37,500 nt of DNA from Chelativorans xinjiangensis. Lineage in GTDB: Bacteria > Pseudomonadota > Alphaproteobacteria > Rhizobiales > Rhizobiaceae. The stretch spans positions 1 to 37,500 of the forward strand of contig NZ_WQNH01000005.1 in assembly GCF_009812055.1 (NCBI RefSeq). Reading direction: 5' to 3'. Position numbers and translations under genes: made by a program. Positions 16,740 through 24,709 of the stretch are shown here, piece by piece. The first letter of the stretch is position 1. The number at the start of each line of letters is the position of its first letter. The notes under the pieces were generated by a model. That model ran no database searches, was not told the DNA's origin, and was given only the letters and a program-made list of their open reading frames with translations.

Positions 16740-18845
16740 TCATTCGGCCGCGACCGGCTGCGGATCGCCGTCGGCGTCGGCGTCCTCGTCCTCGGCGAGG
16801 AACGCCGGAAGCGCATCTGAGTCGGCCCCGTCATCGCCGGCGTTGACGTCATCGGGCGTGGAGAGGCGCAGCGGCTCGGGAAGCCAGCCGCTGTCGGCGA
16901 GCAGCCGTTCGGCCTCCTTCGCCATGTCCGGCTTCTTCAGATGGTCGATGAGCTGTGCGGTCTCCTCGCCCTTGGCCTCGCGGACCGCTTCGAGAATGCG
17001 GGGCTTGGTCACGCGGCCGAAATAGTTGTCGACCGTCGGCCGCCAGCCGACCTCGACCATATCGAGCCCCACTGCGCGGGCCAGCCGATCCGCCTCGTGG
17101 ATGCGCTGCTGCACGCCGTGAAACGTCGGACCCGCACCGTAGGGATTGGCCTTCTCGTAAAGCGCGTTCACGCCAAACGAGACGCAATGGGCGAGTAGCG
17201 TCAGGCGGCTTGCCTCGTCGAGACCGTCGATCTTCTCCCAGAGCGCCTCGTCATCGGACGGCAGGTCGGCCTGCCATGCCTCCTGCCGCTCCTCAACGGA
17301 TTTGGCGGACAGGCTGTCCTTCAGATCGGTGGCCTGAACGGGGAAGAAGACGTGGCGAACGGACGCTTCGAGGCAACCGGTCGCGGAGACATGGCGGAAA
17401 GTGTCGCGCACCAGCTTGTGGAGGAGCGCCGTCATCGCGACATGCGGATTGTTCGCCAGCGTGTCCCGCAGGGCAAGCGTGCGATGCGCGGTGAGCTCGA
17501 TCACGAGCCGCTCGGGCAGCGGCTTAACCGTGTCTTCCTCCTCATCCGGGCTCTCGGCCTCACCGCCCACGGTGATCACCGTACGCTGCACGGCACCGTC
17601 GCGATCGGTTGCCGTGTTTCCATCGACGCCCGCGCCGGTGTCGTCATCGGTCTCGAGCGCCTCGTCCTCGGGACGGACATAGCCGCGATCGACCGAAAGC
17701 TGCCCATCGTGCCGAATGCTGACGAAGGTTCCGGCACGCTCGATCTCGGCAGGATCGTAGCGCATCGGCCGATCCTCAAAGGCCTCCAGCGCCGCCTCGA
17801 TCTCGCCGAGCCGCTCATCCACCTCGTCGGGCAGTTCGTCGGCCGCGGCATATTCGGCTTCGAGCCGGTCGAACTCCTCACGCAGGGCCTCACGACTGGC
17901 ACGCTCCTCGTCGGTCAGATCGACCGGCGTGCCGCCGAGCTGCCGGAGCCCATGCGTATGGCCGTAAGGGAAATCGGCCGCGACCTCGATCCACTTCCAG
18001 CCTTCCTCGGCGATGGTTTCTGCCTCGAGCTTGAGCTTGTCGGCGACGAGCCGTTCGAGCAGCGGCACGTCTTCGATCCAGCCACCGTCATCGTCCTGAA
18101 AGAGGTCACGCATGACGGTGCCGCCGGCTTCTTCATAGGCATCGACCGTGAGGAAGCGCACACGCCGGTCGGACACGCGGACGGTGTTCTCGGTCAGCAT
18201 GCGGCGGATCTGATAGGGTTCCTTCGACCAGCCATGCTCGATCGCCTCCCAGACCTGCTCCTGGCGGGCGGGATCGGCGGAAACGGTGAAGGCCATGAGC
18301 TGTTCCAGCGTCATGCCGTCCTCGGCATAGAGGTCGAGCAGCTTTTCGGAGACGGAGACGAGCTTGAGCCGCTGCTTGACGATGTTGACAGAGACGAAGA
18401 AGCGCGCGGCGATCTCTTCCTCGCTCAGACCTTGCTCGCGGAGGGTCCGAAAGGCGCGGAACTGATCGAGCGGATGCAGCGGCGCGCGCTGGACGTTCTC
18501 GACCAGGGAATCCTCCTCGGCCGAAATGTCGGTGCTGCCCTCGCGCACGATGCAGGGCACCGGCGTGGTCTTGGCGAGACGCTTCTTCTTGGCGAGCAGT
18601 TCGAGCGCCCGGTAGCGGCGGCCGCCGGCGGGAATCTCGAACATGCCCGTCTCGTTGCCGTCGTTGTCCACGACCGGCCTGACATTGAGGCTCTGCAGGA
18701 GGCCGCGATGGGCGATGTCCTCGGCGAGCTCTTCGATCGAGACGCCGGCCTTGACCCGCCGGACGTTGGCTTGGCTGAGCACCAGCTTGTTGAAGGGAAT
18801 ATCGCGCGAGGACGACAGGGTGACTTTTTGACTGGCAGTTGCCAT
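16740..18845 (-). CDS. ParB-like N-terminal domain protein
   Basis: A 701-residue protein. Residues about 15-120 form a ParB/sulfiredoxin-like nuclease/CTPase domain (LVLSQANVRRVKAGVSIEELAEDIAHRGLLQSLNV, AGGRRYRALELL, LVENVQRAPLHPLDQ). A helix-turn-helix follows (LSEEEIAARFFVSVNIVKQRLKL). The long remainder is acidic and helical and typical of ICE-encoded ParB-like proteins, far longer than the roughly 300 residues of chromosomal ParB. It probably binds element DNA, but no partner ParA is in the window, so classical partition is not established. The start at 18845 has GCGGAG upstream, next to the conserved leader hairpin. The long frame on the opposite strand is a shadow. Confidence 0.88.
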   Translation of the reverse strand: MATASQKVTLSSSRDIPFNKLVLSQANVRRVKAGVSIEELAEDIAHRGLLQSLNVRPVVDNDGNETGMFEIPAGGRRYRALELLAKKKRLAKTTPVPCIVREGSTDISAEEDSLVENVQRAPLHPLDQFRAFRTLREQGLSEEEIAARFFVSVNIVKQRLKLVSVSEKLLDLYAEDGMTLEQLMAFTVSADPARQEQVWEAIEHGWSKEPYQIRRMLTENTVRVSDRRVRFLTVDAYEEAGGTVMRDLFQDDDGGWIEDVPLLERLVADKLKLEAETIAEEGWKWIEVAADFPYGHTHGLRQLGGTPVDLTDEERASREALREEFDRLEAEYAAADELPDEVDERLGEIEAALEAFEDRPMRYDPAEIERAGTFVSIRHDGQLSVDRGYVRPEDEALETDDDTGAGVDGNTATDRDGAVQRTVITVGGEAESPDEEEDTVKPLPERLVIELTAHRTLALRDTLANNPHVAMTALLHKLVRDTFRHVSATGCLEASVRHVFFPVQATDLKDSLSAKSVEERQEAWQADLPSDDEALWEKIDGLDEASRLTLLAHCVSFGVNALYEKANPYGAGPTFHGVQQRIHEADRLARAVGLDMVEVGWRPTVDNYFGRVTKPRILEAVREAKGEETAQLIDHLKKPDMAKEAERLLADSGWLPEPLRLSTPDDVNAGDDGADSDALPAFLAEDEDADADGDPQPVAAE

Positions 18846-18860
18846 GGTGAGTTACTCCGC

Positions 18861-18900
18861 GACAGGCGCCGAGAGCCTCTCTCTCGGCTTCCAACCCGTC
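18861..18900 (-). promoter_or_regulatory. Leader hairpin upstream of the ParB-like gene
   Basis: Minus strand: outer stem GACGGG (18900-18895) with CCTGTC (18866-18861, one G-U pair), 5' internal loop TTGGAA, inner stem GCCGAGAG with CTCTCGGC, loop AGAGG, single unpaired G. The hairpin ends three bases before GGAG, which is nine bases before the ATG at 18845. The geometry is the same as at 21801-21840. Confidence 0.75.
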
Positions 18901-19059
18901 ACGGAAAAGGGCGCAGCCCTCTCACTCTACTATCCGGCACTGCTCGTTCAGCCCACGGCCCGAAATATCTCCGACCGGACATCCCAACGCGTTGCCACGT
19001 CAACATCCACTTCTCAATTCGTATCGGAGCGGGCGGCGACGCCGAGCCACTCGGAAGAG

Positions 19060-19491
19060 CTAGCTGCCTTCCGTTCTCGGTTCCGGGAATACGAGCTCCC
19101 ACAAATGACCGTCGGGATCGGAAACGTAACCCGTGTACCCTCCCGACATTTCATCCATCGCGGCCTTCCCTGGCACGGAGCCGCCATGCATGGGCGCAGC
19201 CTCCAGCATCGCATCGACCGCCTCCCTGGTCTCCATCGCGCAGCTGATCGCCATGCCAGCATTTGCGCCTGGAAGCTGCGCGTCCCGTCCGGCTTTCCTG
19301 CTGTAGGTCTCGAAGGCGTCTTTCTCCATAAGGAACAGGGATAGGTTGGGGAGTTCGAGAGCGATGATCCCCTCTTCAATCTCCGCGTCGCGATATCCGA
19401 ACACGTTCCGATAGTATGCGAGGGTCCGGTCCGGGTCGCTGACGGGCAGGCAGAGGACGGTCGTTCTTATCTTCGCTTGGCTTGGTTCCAT
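19060..19491 (-). CDS. VOC-family protein (cassette 2, distal)
   Basis: A 143-residue VOC protein: RTTVLCLPVSDPDRTLAYYRNVFGYRDAEI opens the fold and YTGYVSDPDGHLWELVFPEP closes it with the usual metal-site glutamate. It belongs to the glyoxalase/bleomycin-resistance-like group. It ends cassette 2; the stop of the preceding VOC gene lies 69 bases upstream. GGAAGAAAC precedes the ATG at 19491. Probably co-transcribed with the ArsR, SRPBCC and first VOC genes. The ligand is unknown. Confidence 0.85.
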   Translation of the reverse strand: MEPSQAKIRTTVLCLPVSDPDRTLAYYRNVFGYRDAEIEEGIIALELPNLSLFLMEKDAFETYSRKAGRDAQLPGANAGMAISCAMETREAVDAMLEAAPMHGGSVPGKAAMDEMSGGYTGYVSDPDGHLWELVFPEPRTEGS

Positions 19492-19560
19492 GTTTCTTCC
19501 TTTCGTTTCGGGATGTGTCGCTCCTCCGCACGTTCCGGGATCGCAAACGCCGCTGCTGAC

Positions 19561-19920
19561 CTAGGCGGTTCCGAACAAGACCTTGCGTCCATCGGGGTCG
19601 ATGACCGTGACCGTCACGTCGTCCTCGGCGATCGGAATGACATTGAGGCGATCGAGACGCGCCCGGAATTCTCGCAGGTCGTCGATCTTGAAGTAGATGT
19701 GCGTGAGATTGGACTCCGCCACCGGCGGATAGGCATAGTCCGCAAAGAGCTTGGCGTCGTGGATGGCGATCTGGATGCCGTCGCGATCCAGTTTCCAATA
19801 GATATACTGACCGGGTTCACCCACGCTTTCGAAATCCAGTAAGCCGATGTCATCATAGAATCTGGCCGTTTTCTCCGGGTCTCGAGACGTGAGAAAAATG
19901 CCGCGAAAGGATGGGGTCAT
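19561..19920 (-). CDS. VOC-family protein (cassette 2, proximal)
   Basis: A 119-residue protein, MTPSFRGIFLTSRDPEKTARFYDDIGLLDFESV, ending VTVIDPDGRKVLFGTA, a short VOC fold. In place of the usual metal-site glutamate the last strand has KVLFG, so metal binding at that position may be lost. ATG 19920 has AAGGAG nine bases upstream and overlaps the stop of the SRPBCC gene as ATGA. ArsR-SRPBCC-VOC is a known recurrent gene order in which the SRPBCC and VOC proteins are predicted small-molecule binders under ArsR control. Confidence 0.82.
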   Translation of the reverse strand: MTPSFRGIFLTSRDPEKTARFYDDIGLLDFESVGEPGQYIYWKLDRDGIQIAIHDAKLFADYAYPPVAESNLTHIYFKIDDLREFRARLDRLNVIPIAEDDVTVTVIDPDGRKVLFGTA

Positions 19921-20468
19921 GAGCGCGGCTCCTTGTCTGCGGCCAAACCGAGAATGTTCGCATAGGCGTCGTGGAGGTCTTGCCAGCCATAGTCTATGGC
20001 CGCGCCTCCAACGATAGGTCCGACGGGACGCCCATCGAGGAAGCGGTCCAGCACGTCGATGCACAGGTGCCACCCCCCGGCGAAACGTGCGATGTACTCG
20101 GGCGTCTTGGTGAGATGCCGCAATGTCAGCCGGGTGCCGTCACCCTCGGGTTCGAGTTCCCAGGTGAGCACATCGTCGCCCCAGCTGTAACGCAATAGCC
20201 GGGCGGGCTCAGCGGTAAGGACTTCTGCCGCGCTTTCCTCCGCCCGTTCGCGATCCGTCGTGCGCAGCGTGAAGGGGCCGACCGTTGCAATGTCGCGATC
20301 GGCAACGAACGGCATCCATTCGATCTGCTCCTTCGGCTGCGTGAGTGCGCGCCAGACCTTTTCGGGCGCGTGAGCAAGGTTGCGCCGGAAGATCAACGTC
20401 GCCTCGCCGTCGCCGATTTCTCGGTCGACATCGGCGAGCGGACCCGGCTCGAAATCCTTGCGTGTCAT
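19917..20468 (-). CDS. SRPBCC (AHSA1/START-like) protein
   Basis: A 183-residue protein. IFRRNLAHAPEKVWRALTQPKEQIEWMPF is the standard opening of the AHSA1/SRPBCC group, followed by strands around SWGDDVLTWELEPEGDGTRLTLRH and the C-terminal helix GGWHLCIDVLDRFLDG. The fold has a deep hydrophobic pocket. Its ATG at 20468 abuts the TGA of the ArsR gene with no spacing, so translation is coupled. Probably a ligand-binding or hydrolytic partner of the ArsR regulator's signal; the substrate is not known. Confidence 0.87.
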   Translation of the reverse strand: MTRKDFEPGPLADVDREIGDGEATLIFRRNLAHAPEKVWRALTQPKEQIEWMPFVADRDIATVGPFTLRTTDRERAEESAAEVLTAEPARLLRYSWGDDVLTWELEPEGDGTRLTLRHLTKTPEYIARFAGGWHLCIDVLDRFLDGRPVGPIVGGAAIDYGWQDLHDAYANILGLAADKEPRS

Positions 20469-20780
20469 TCATTCCTCCATCTTGTCGAGGTGCCGTTCCA
20501 GGGCGTCCAGCGACCGAGTCCACATCGCCCGATAGGGGGCCAGCCACTCGTCGATGGCCCTGACCCGTTCGAGTTCAAGCCGGTATATGCGCCGCTGCGC
20601 CGCGACCTTACTGCTCACGAAGCCGGCCTCGCGCAGGACCTTCAGATGCTTGGAAACGCTGGGCTGCGACAGATCGAGCCTTTCGACGAGTTCTGACACG
20701 CTGGTCTCGCCCATACGCAACTGGTCAAGAATATTGCGTCGCGCGGGCTCGGCCAGAACTGAGAACGGGTCTTGATGCAT
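20469..20780 (-). CDS. ArsR-family winged-helix regulator
   Basis: A 103-residue protein, MHQDPFSVLAEPARRNILDQLRMGETSVSELVERLDLSQPSVSKHLKVLREAGFVSSKVAAQRRIYRL: the winged-helix DNA-binding domain of ArsR proteins that pair with SRPBCC genes. No metal-binding cysteine motif is present, so the signal is probably not arsenic or another metal. I use ATG 20780: a near-consensus promoter ends four bases upstream of it, so the longer frame (to 20840) would lie upstream of the transcript start. The mRNA would be leaderless or nearly so. Probably autoregulated through the inverted repeat at 20788-20823. Confidence 0.86.
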   Translation of the reverse strand: MHQDPFSVLAEPARRNILDQLRMGETSVSELVERLDLSQPSVSKHLKVLREAGFVSSKVAAQRRIYRLELERVRAIDEWLAPYRAMWTRSLDALERHLDKMEE

Positions 20781-20784
20781 GGTA

Positions 20785-20823
20785 ATTATATGCCTGTCGG
20801 GGAATATTACTGTCAAGGCATAT
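20785..20823 (-). promoter_or_regulatory. Promoter and candidate operator of the ArsR operon
   Basis: Minus strand: -35 TTGACA (20816-20811) and -10 TATAAT (20790-20785), both perfect, but 20 bases apart; CATATA at 20792-20787 gives a spacing of 18. Transcription would start at or just before the ATG (20780). The arms ATATGCCT (20788-20795) and AGGCATAT (20816-20823) form a perfect 8-base inverted repeat that overlaps both promoter boxes, the expected position for an ArsR repressor site. Confidence 0.65.
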
Positions 20824-20836
20824 GCGTGGATGATAC

Positions 20837-21787
20837 TCACGCAGCCACGCGAGCGGATCCGGTCGGCATCTCTGCGTCATCCGGCGCAAAGGCCAGGAGC
20901 CAATCGGCGGCCTTGCTCGCCTGGCTGGCGGCGCGGACGATAGCGCGATTGTCTTCCCGCAGAACCTCCAGCCAGGATCCGATGTAATCGGCGTGCCGGA
21001 CGGTCGGCTCAATGCCGAGCGCGGCGCAGCAGAATGCGGCGTTGATCTCGGCGATGAGCTCCTCAAAGGCGTATTTCTTCGAGCCGAACGATCCGGAGAG
21101 ATCACGGTTGAGCCGGTGGGGGGCGCCGCTGGCATGCCCGAGCTCGTGCAGCGCCGTGCGATGCCAGTTGACCGGCTCGAAATAGGCCTGCGGCGGCGGC
21201 ACCTGCACGTAGTCGTGCGCCGGCACGTAGAAGGCTTGGTTGCCGCCGATGCGGAAATCGATGCCTGTCGCCTCGATCAAGGCCTCGACGCGCGGTTCTA
21301 TCAAACCCGTCGGTGCCGGCGGCGCGGCCGTCGCGACATCCTCGGGCAGGTTCTCGCACTGATCCGTGTTGAAGACGGTGAAGCGCTTCAGGAACGGGAT
21401 CGCCTGGGCTTCCTCGCCGGTCTCGCGAGCGCGCCGCTTCTCGTCCTCCGGCACGAAGCGGTCGGCATAGACGACGGTGGTGCCACGTTCGCCCTTGCGC
21501 ACATTTCCGCCGAGCGACAGCGCCTGGCGGAAGGTTAGCCAGCTCTGCCCTGAAAAGCCACGCTCGATAACGGCGCCCCAGAGCAGCAGCACGTTGATTC
21601 CGGAATAGGTCCGGCTGGTCGAGGCGTTCTTCGGAAGGCCGAGCGGCGCCTTCGCCGCCGCCGTGCCCCATGGCTGGACCCAGGGCACGCGGCCCGCCTC
21701 CAGCTCGGTGATGATCTTGTCGGTGATCTCGGAATAGAGATTGGTCCGGTCGCGCCTGGCGCCGGTCTTGCGGTTCTGTCTGGACAT
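20837..21787 (-). CDS. ardC: ArdC-type antirestriction protein (zincin-like)
   Basis: A 316-residue protein. The N-terminal ArdC domain (DUF1738-like; LYSEITDKIITELEAGRVPWVQPWG...TYSGINVLLLWG...WLTFRQALSLGGNVRKGERGT) binds single-stranded DNA in characterised members. The C-terminal domain is a metallopeptidase with HELGH at 214-218 and a downstream E (FEELIAEINAAF). ArdC proteins protect incoming single-stranded element DNA from host restriction during conjugation. The gene is monocistronic or leads into the ArsR cassette, which starts 57 bases downstream. A folded leader precedes its ATG at 21787. It directly borders the phosphorothioation-type defence island. Confidence 0.9.
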   Translation of the reverse strand: MSRQNRKTGARRDRTNLYSEITDKIITELEAGRVPWVQPWGTAAAKAPLGLPKNASTSRTYSGINVLLLWGAVIERGFSGQSWLTFRQALSLGGNVRKGERGTTVVYADRFVPEDEKRRARETGEEAQAIPFLKRFTVFNTDQCENLPEDVATAAPPAPTGLIEPRVEALIEATGIDFRIGGNQAFYVPAHDYVQVPPPQAYFEPVNWHRTALHELGHASGAPHRLNRDLSGSFGSKKYAFEELIAEINAAFCCAALGIEPTVRHADYIGSWLEVLREDNRAIVRAASQASKAADWLLAFAPDDAEMPTGSARVAA

Positions 21788-21800
21788 CGCGGTTCTCCGC

Positions 21801-21840
21801 GACGGGCGCCGAGGGCCTCTCCCTCGGCTTCCAACCCGTC
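21801..21840 (-). promoter_or_regulatory. Leader hairpin upstream of ardC
   Basis: Minus strand: outer stem GACGGG/CCCGTC, 5' internal loop TTGGAA, inner stem GCCGAGGG/CCCTCGGC, loop AGAGG, single unpaired G. Compared with the copy at 18861-18900 one A-T pair in the inner stem is replaced by G-C, and the outer G-U is G-C here, so pairing is preserved while sequence changes. It lies 13 bases upstream of the ATG and next to GCGGAG. Confidence 0.75.
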
Positions 21841-21881
21841 ACGGCAAACCGGTCCGCACTCTCACTCTCAAAGGGGGCGTT

Positions 21882-21979
21882 GCGGGGGAATCCCCCGCTC
21901 GAAGGGGTCGGCCGAGACTACAGGCTCGGCCGCAGGGGAAGGCTTTCCCCTCCCCGCCCCTTCCAGATCGCGATCTGGA
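21882..21979. other. Array of four perfect inverted repeats
   Basis: In order: GCGGGGG/CCCCCGC (21882-21898), CGGCCGAG/CTCGGCCG (21909-21932), AGGGGAA/TTCCCCT (21934-21951) and an 18-base perfect palindrome TCCAGATCGCGATCTGGA (21962-21979). No frame in 21841-22110 has coding support. The array lies between ardC and the start of the defence island, at the change from GC-rich to less GC-rich DNA. It may be an insertion junction, a protein-binding site array or a structured 5' region of ardC. Confidence 0.65.
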
Positions 21980-22110
21980 GGGTTCCAATTAGGACCCGCT
22001 GAATTCCAATCAGCTGGCTTTGAAAACCTCGGTTTCATGCCAGACGCTCGATCGAGTTCGTCGCGATTCTCCTTCAAGACTACGATAGCGCGCATCATTG
22101 ACGTTACTGT

Positions 22111-22139
22111 TTGACCAACATCATTCTGCGCGAGATAGT
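22111..22139 (+). promoter_or_regulatory. Candidate promoter of the GHKL ATPase gene
   Basis: TTGACC (22111-22116) and GATAGT (22134-22139) are 17 bases apart; they match the sigma-70 consensus at five and four of six positions. Transcription would start near 22146, upstream of ATG 22161, which has GGAAGGGGGAAGG in front. Confidence 0.4.
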
Positions 22140-22160
22140 CTGGTTGGAAGGGGGAAGGCG

Positions 22161-24581
22161 ATGCGTAAGCTATTCATGCGCCTATTGAATGCGGGGACCG
22201 AACGGGAAGTTCAGGCGATTTTAGAAGCAGAGGGTCTAGATTCGGACGCGTCGAAATGGACGCCATACGGCGACAACGAGTCATTCTTCGGTGTAATCGA
22301 AAACCAGCAAGCTCATCCGGTGCCCGCCCTTGTCGAGAAGGTCACAAACGGGATTGACGCCATTCTCGAGAAGAAGGTGCTCCAGGACGGCCTGGACATC
22401 CGATCTCCAGCCGCACCCAGAAGTGTCAGGGAGGCGCTCGACCGGTATTTTCCCGACCACCGAAACTGGGACTTGGCAGACGCGCGACGTCGCCAGGCCG
22501 CGGAATTGCAGATTGTGGCGAGCGGACCACGTCGCGACACATCGCTGCTTATATATGACAACGGTGTCGGGCAGGCCCCCGCCGACTTCCCGGGTACCTT
22601 TTTGTCGCTCCTGCGCGGTAACAAGAACGATGTCCACTTCGTACAGGGCAAGTACAATATGGGTGGCGCCGGAGCGATTGCATTTTGCGGCGATCTCAGG
22701 TTCCAACTCGTTGCAAGCAAGCTCTATGACGGCTCCCAGCCTTTCGGCTTTACGCTGCTCCGCCGTCACCCGCCTGCGTTGGCAGAGGCCGCAAACCGCA
22801 AGAATACTTGGTATGAGTATCTCATTTTCGATGGGGAGGTGGCTGCAATTGATGTCGACGAACTGGATTTGGGATTGGAAGGCAGGAAATTCCGTACGGG
22901 GTCTCTTCTAAAACTTTATTCTTACCGCTTACCCGAAGGTTCCCGCTCCATAATTTCGCGCGATTTAAATTTAAGCCTTAACGAGTTCCTGTTCGAACCT
23001 GCACTCCCCTTTCTGACTGTCGACAACAATGAGCGCTATCCAGACAATCGCGCGCCGGTAACCCCAGTCTATGGCCTCAAACGCCGACTTGAGGCTGACA
23101 CGGAGACAGTCGAGGCGAAGTTTTCGGAGGTGTCCCGCACTGCCGAACTTGGGGAGCTCGGCGTCACGGTTTATGTCTTTAAAGCCCGATCCCGTGGCCA
23201 CGGCGTCAAGGAAACGAAGCGCTACATTCAGAACGAGTACTTCAAGAATAATATGGCCGTGCTGTTCTCGCTCAATGGGCAAGTGCATGGGGCGTACTCA
23301 TCCGAGTTTGTGACCCGGGCGCTCAAGATGCCATTGCTGAAGGATTACCTTCTGGTTCATGTCGACTGCTCCAGCCTTCACCTCGAGATGCGCAATGAGT
23401 TGTTCATGGCGTCGCGCGACCGGCTTAAGGCGGGGGAGAAAGCTGACACAATCCGGAAGCATCTTCGGGATATGCTATTGGCAAGTGAGCTCAAAGAGAT
23501 TTCCCGCCGTCGAAAGGCCAGCCTTGGCGTTGACAGTGGGGACGCCGGCCAAATGCTTCGCGACATAACGCGCAACATGCCGATGAATGACGCGCTATCT
23601 CGCATCCTCCGGCAGACTTTCAACATCTCCGAGCAAAGGCCGGGATCCGCGGCGATCAAGGAACGCAAGCCTCCACAACGCCCCAAGCGCGAGCCGCGTG
23701 ACGCACCGCCTTTTGACCCACAGCGTTACCCATCCGCCTTCCGGGCGAAGGGAGGCGATATGCAGGAAGGCGGGCTCAAGCTTTACCGATTGCCTGAGGG
23801 CGGAGATCGCACAATCGCGTTTGCCACTGACGTCGAAAACGACTTTTTCGATCGGACAGACGATCCAGGCGAGTTATCGCTCTCCCTCATGCGGCCATCG
23901 CGCGAAGGTGGCGGAAATGGTGGCGTGCCAGAACCCAGTGAGCAGGGCGAACTCCTGAATATCGTCCGTTCCAGTCCGATAGACGGAACGATTAAAGTCG
24001 GACTCAGGGCTACGGGTCAAATGAAGGTCGGAGATACCGTCCAGCTGACCGGAACTCTCACCAGTCCGAATGGCGATCTGACCGAGACTGTGCTCGTTCA
24101 GATTACTGACCCCGAAAAGAAGCCTCCTCGCAAGGAGCCCGACGTTGAACCACCACTGGGCATCCCCGAATTGATCCTGTGTTCGAAAGTGGGGGGCGAA
24201 GAGCTTAAGTCATGGGAGGAGATCAACGAAGCGGGTATCGAGATGAGTCACGATGTCGTGGTCTACCCTTATGTCGACGATGACCAACTGTCTCGCATCT
24301 ACGTCAACGTGGACAGCAGGGTTCTGAAGGATTTCAACACAGGCGGCCGCTCATCGGAAGCAGTAGAGCTAGCCGAGCGCCGCTATATCAGCGCTGTCTA
24401 CTTTCATACGCTGTTCATCTTCGCTACTACAAAATCGCGAAAGTACGACCTCAGACGAGGCGATGAGGCAGATGGCGAGGAAGTGGATCTGGCTGATTAT
24501 GTATCCGATCTCTTCAGCTCCTCATACGCGCAGTTTCTTCTAAACTTTGACACCGCCAACCTGATTGATGCAATCAGTTGA
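22161..24581 (+). CDS. GHKL-fold ATPase of the defence island (unnamed)
   Basis: An 806-residue protein. The N-terminal ATP site is visible: N-box E59...N63 (ALVEKVTNGIDAIL), G1 box D133-N-G-V-G (IYDNGVG) and the G2 lid near residues 163-173 (GKYNMGGAGAIAF). These define the gyrase-Hsp90-histidine kinase-MutL fold, and no phosphoacceptor histidine box is present, so it resembles MutL/MORC-like ATPases of restriction systems. A transducer-like middle domain follows, then a low-complexity linker (about 500-530, KERKPPQRPKREPRD) and an unrecognised C-terminal half. I start at ATG 22161 because of the strong ribosome binding site; a TTG at 22098 lies upstream of the likely promoter. It stands alone on the plus strand, convergent with the GIY-YIG gene. 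I infer a role as reader or effector in the defence island; nothing shows the substrate. Confidence 0.75.
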   Translation: MRKLFMRLLNAGTEREVQAILEAEGLDSDASKWTPYGDNESFFGVIENQQAHPVPALVEKVTNGIDAILEKKVLQDGLDIRSPAAPRSVREALDRYFPDHRNWDLADARRRQAAELQIVASGPRRDTSLLIYDNGVGQAPADFPGTFLSLLRGNKNDVHFVQGKYNMGGAGAIAFCGDLRFQLVASKLYDGSQPFGFTLLRRHPPALAEAANRKNTWYEYLIFDGEVAAIDVDELDLGLEGRKFRTGSLLKLYSYRLPEGSRSIISRDLNLSLNEFLFEPALPFLTVDNNERYPDNRAPVTPVYGLKRRLEADTETVEAKFSEVSRTAELGELGVTVYVFKARSRGHGVKETKRYIQNEYFKNNMAVLFSLNGQVHGAYSSEFVTRALKMPLLKDYLLVHVDCSSLHLEMRNELFMASRDRLKAGEKADTIRKHLRDMLLASELKEISRRRKASLGVDSGDAGQMLRDITRNMPMNDALSRILRQTFNISEQRPGSAAIKERKPPQRPKREPRDAPPFDPQRYPSAFRAKGGDMQEGGLKLYRLPEGGDRTIAFATDVENDFFDRTDDPGELSLSLMRPSREGGGNGGVPEPSEQGELLNIVRSSPIDGTIKVGLRATGQMKVGDTVQLTGTLTSPNGDLTETVLVQITDPEKKPPRKEPDVEPPLGIPELILCSKVGGEELKSWEEINEAGIEMSHDVVVYPYVDDDQLSRIYVNVDSRVLKDFNTGGRSSEAVELAERRYISAVYFHTLFIFATTKSRKYDLRRGDEADGEEVDLADYVSDLFSSSYAQFLLNFDTANLIDAIS

Positions 24582-24588
24582 ATCCAAT

Positions 24589-24608
24589 AGGGGAGACGAG
24601 GTTCCCCT
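24589..24608. terminator. Weak hairpin between convergent genes
   Basis: Arms AGGGGA (24589-24594) and TCCCCT (24603-24608) with an 8-base loop, starting eight bases after the ATPase stop codon. No T tract follows. The gene on the other strand ends about 100 bases further on. Confidence 0.3.
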
Positions 24609-24709
24609 CGATCGAATGGCCTGAAGCTGTTGGCGGCAGCACGATATTTCTCAGATTCGTATTTCGTCGGTTCTCCGAATATCTCGGATGAACTGGATAT
24701 TTTTTGCGG

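Noticed and set aside
17352-19247. 631-codon open frame on the plus strand
   Set aside because: Antisense to the ParB-like gene, which has clear domain motifs; the frame has none.
21868-22098. 76-codon frame on the minus strand upstream of ardC
   Set aside because: Runs through the palindrome array and shows no family resemblance; a remnant is possible but not supported.
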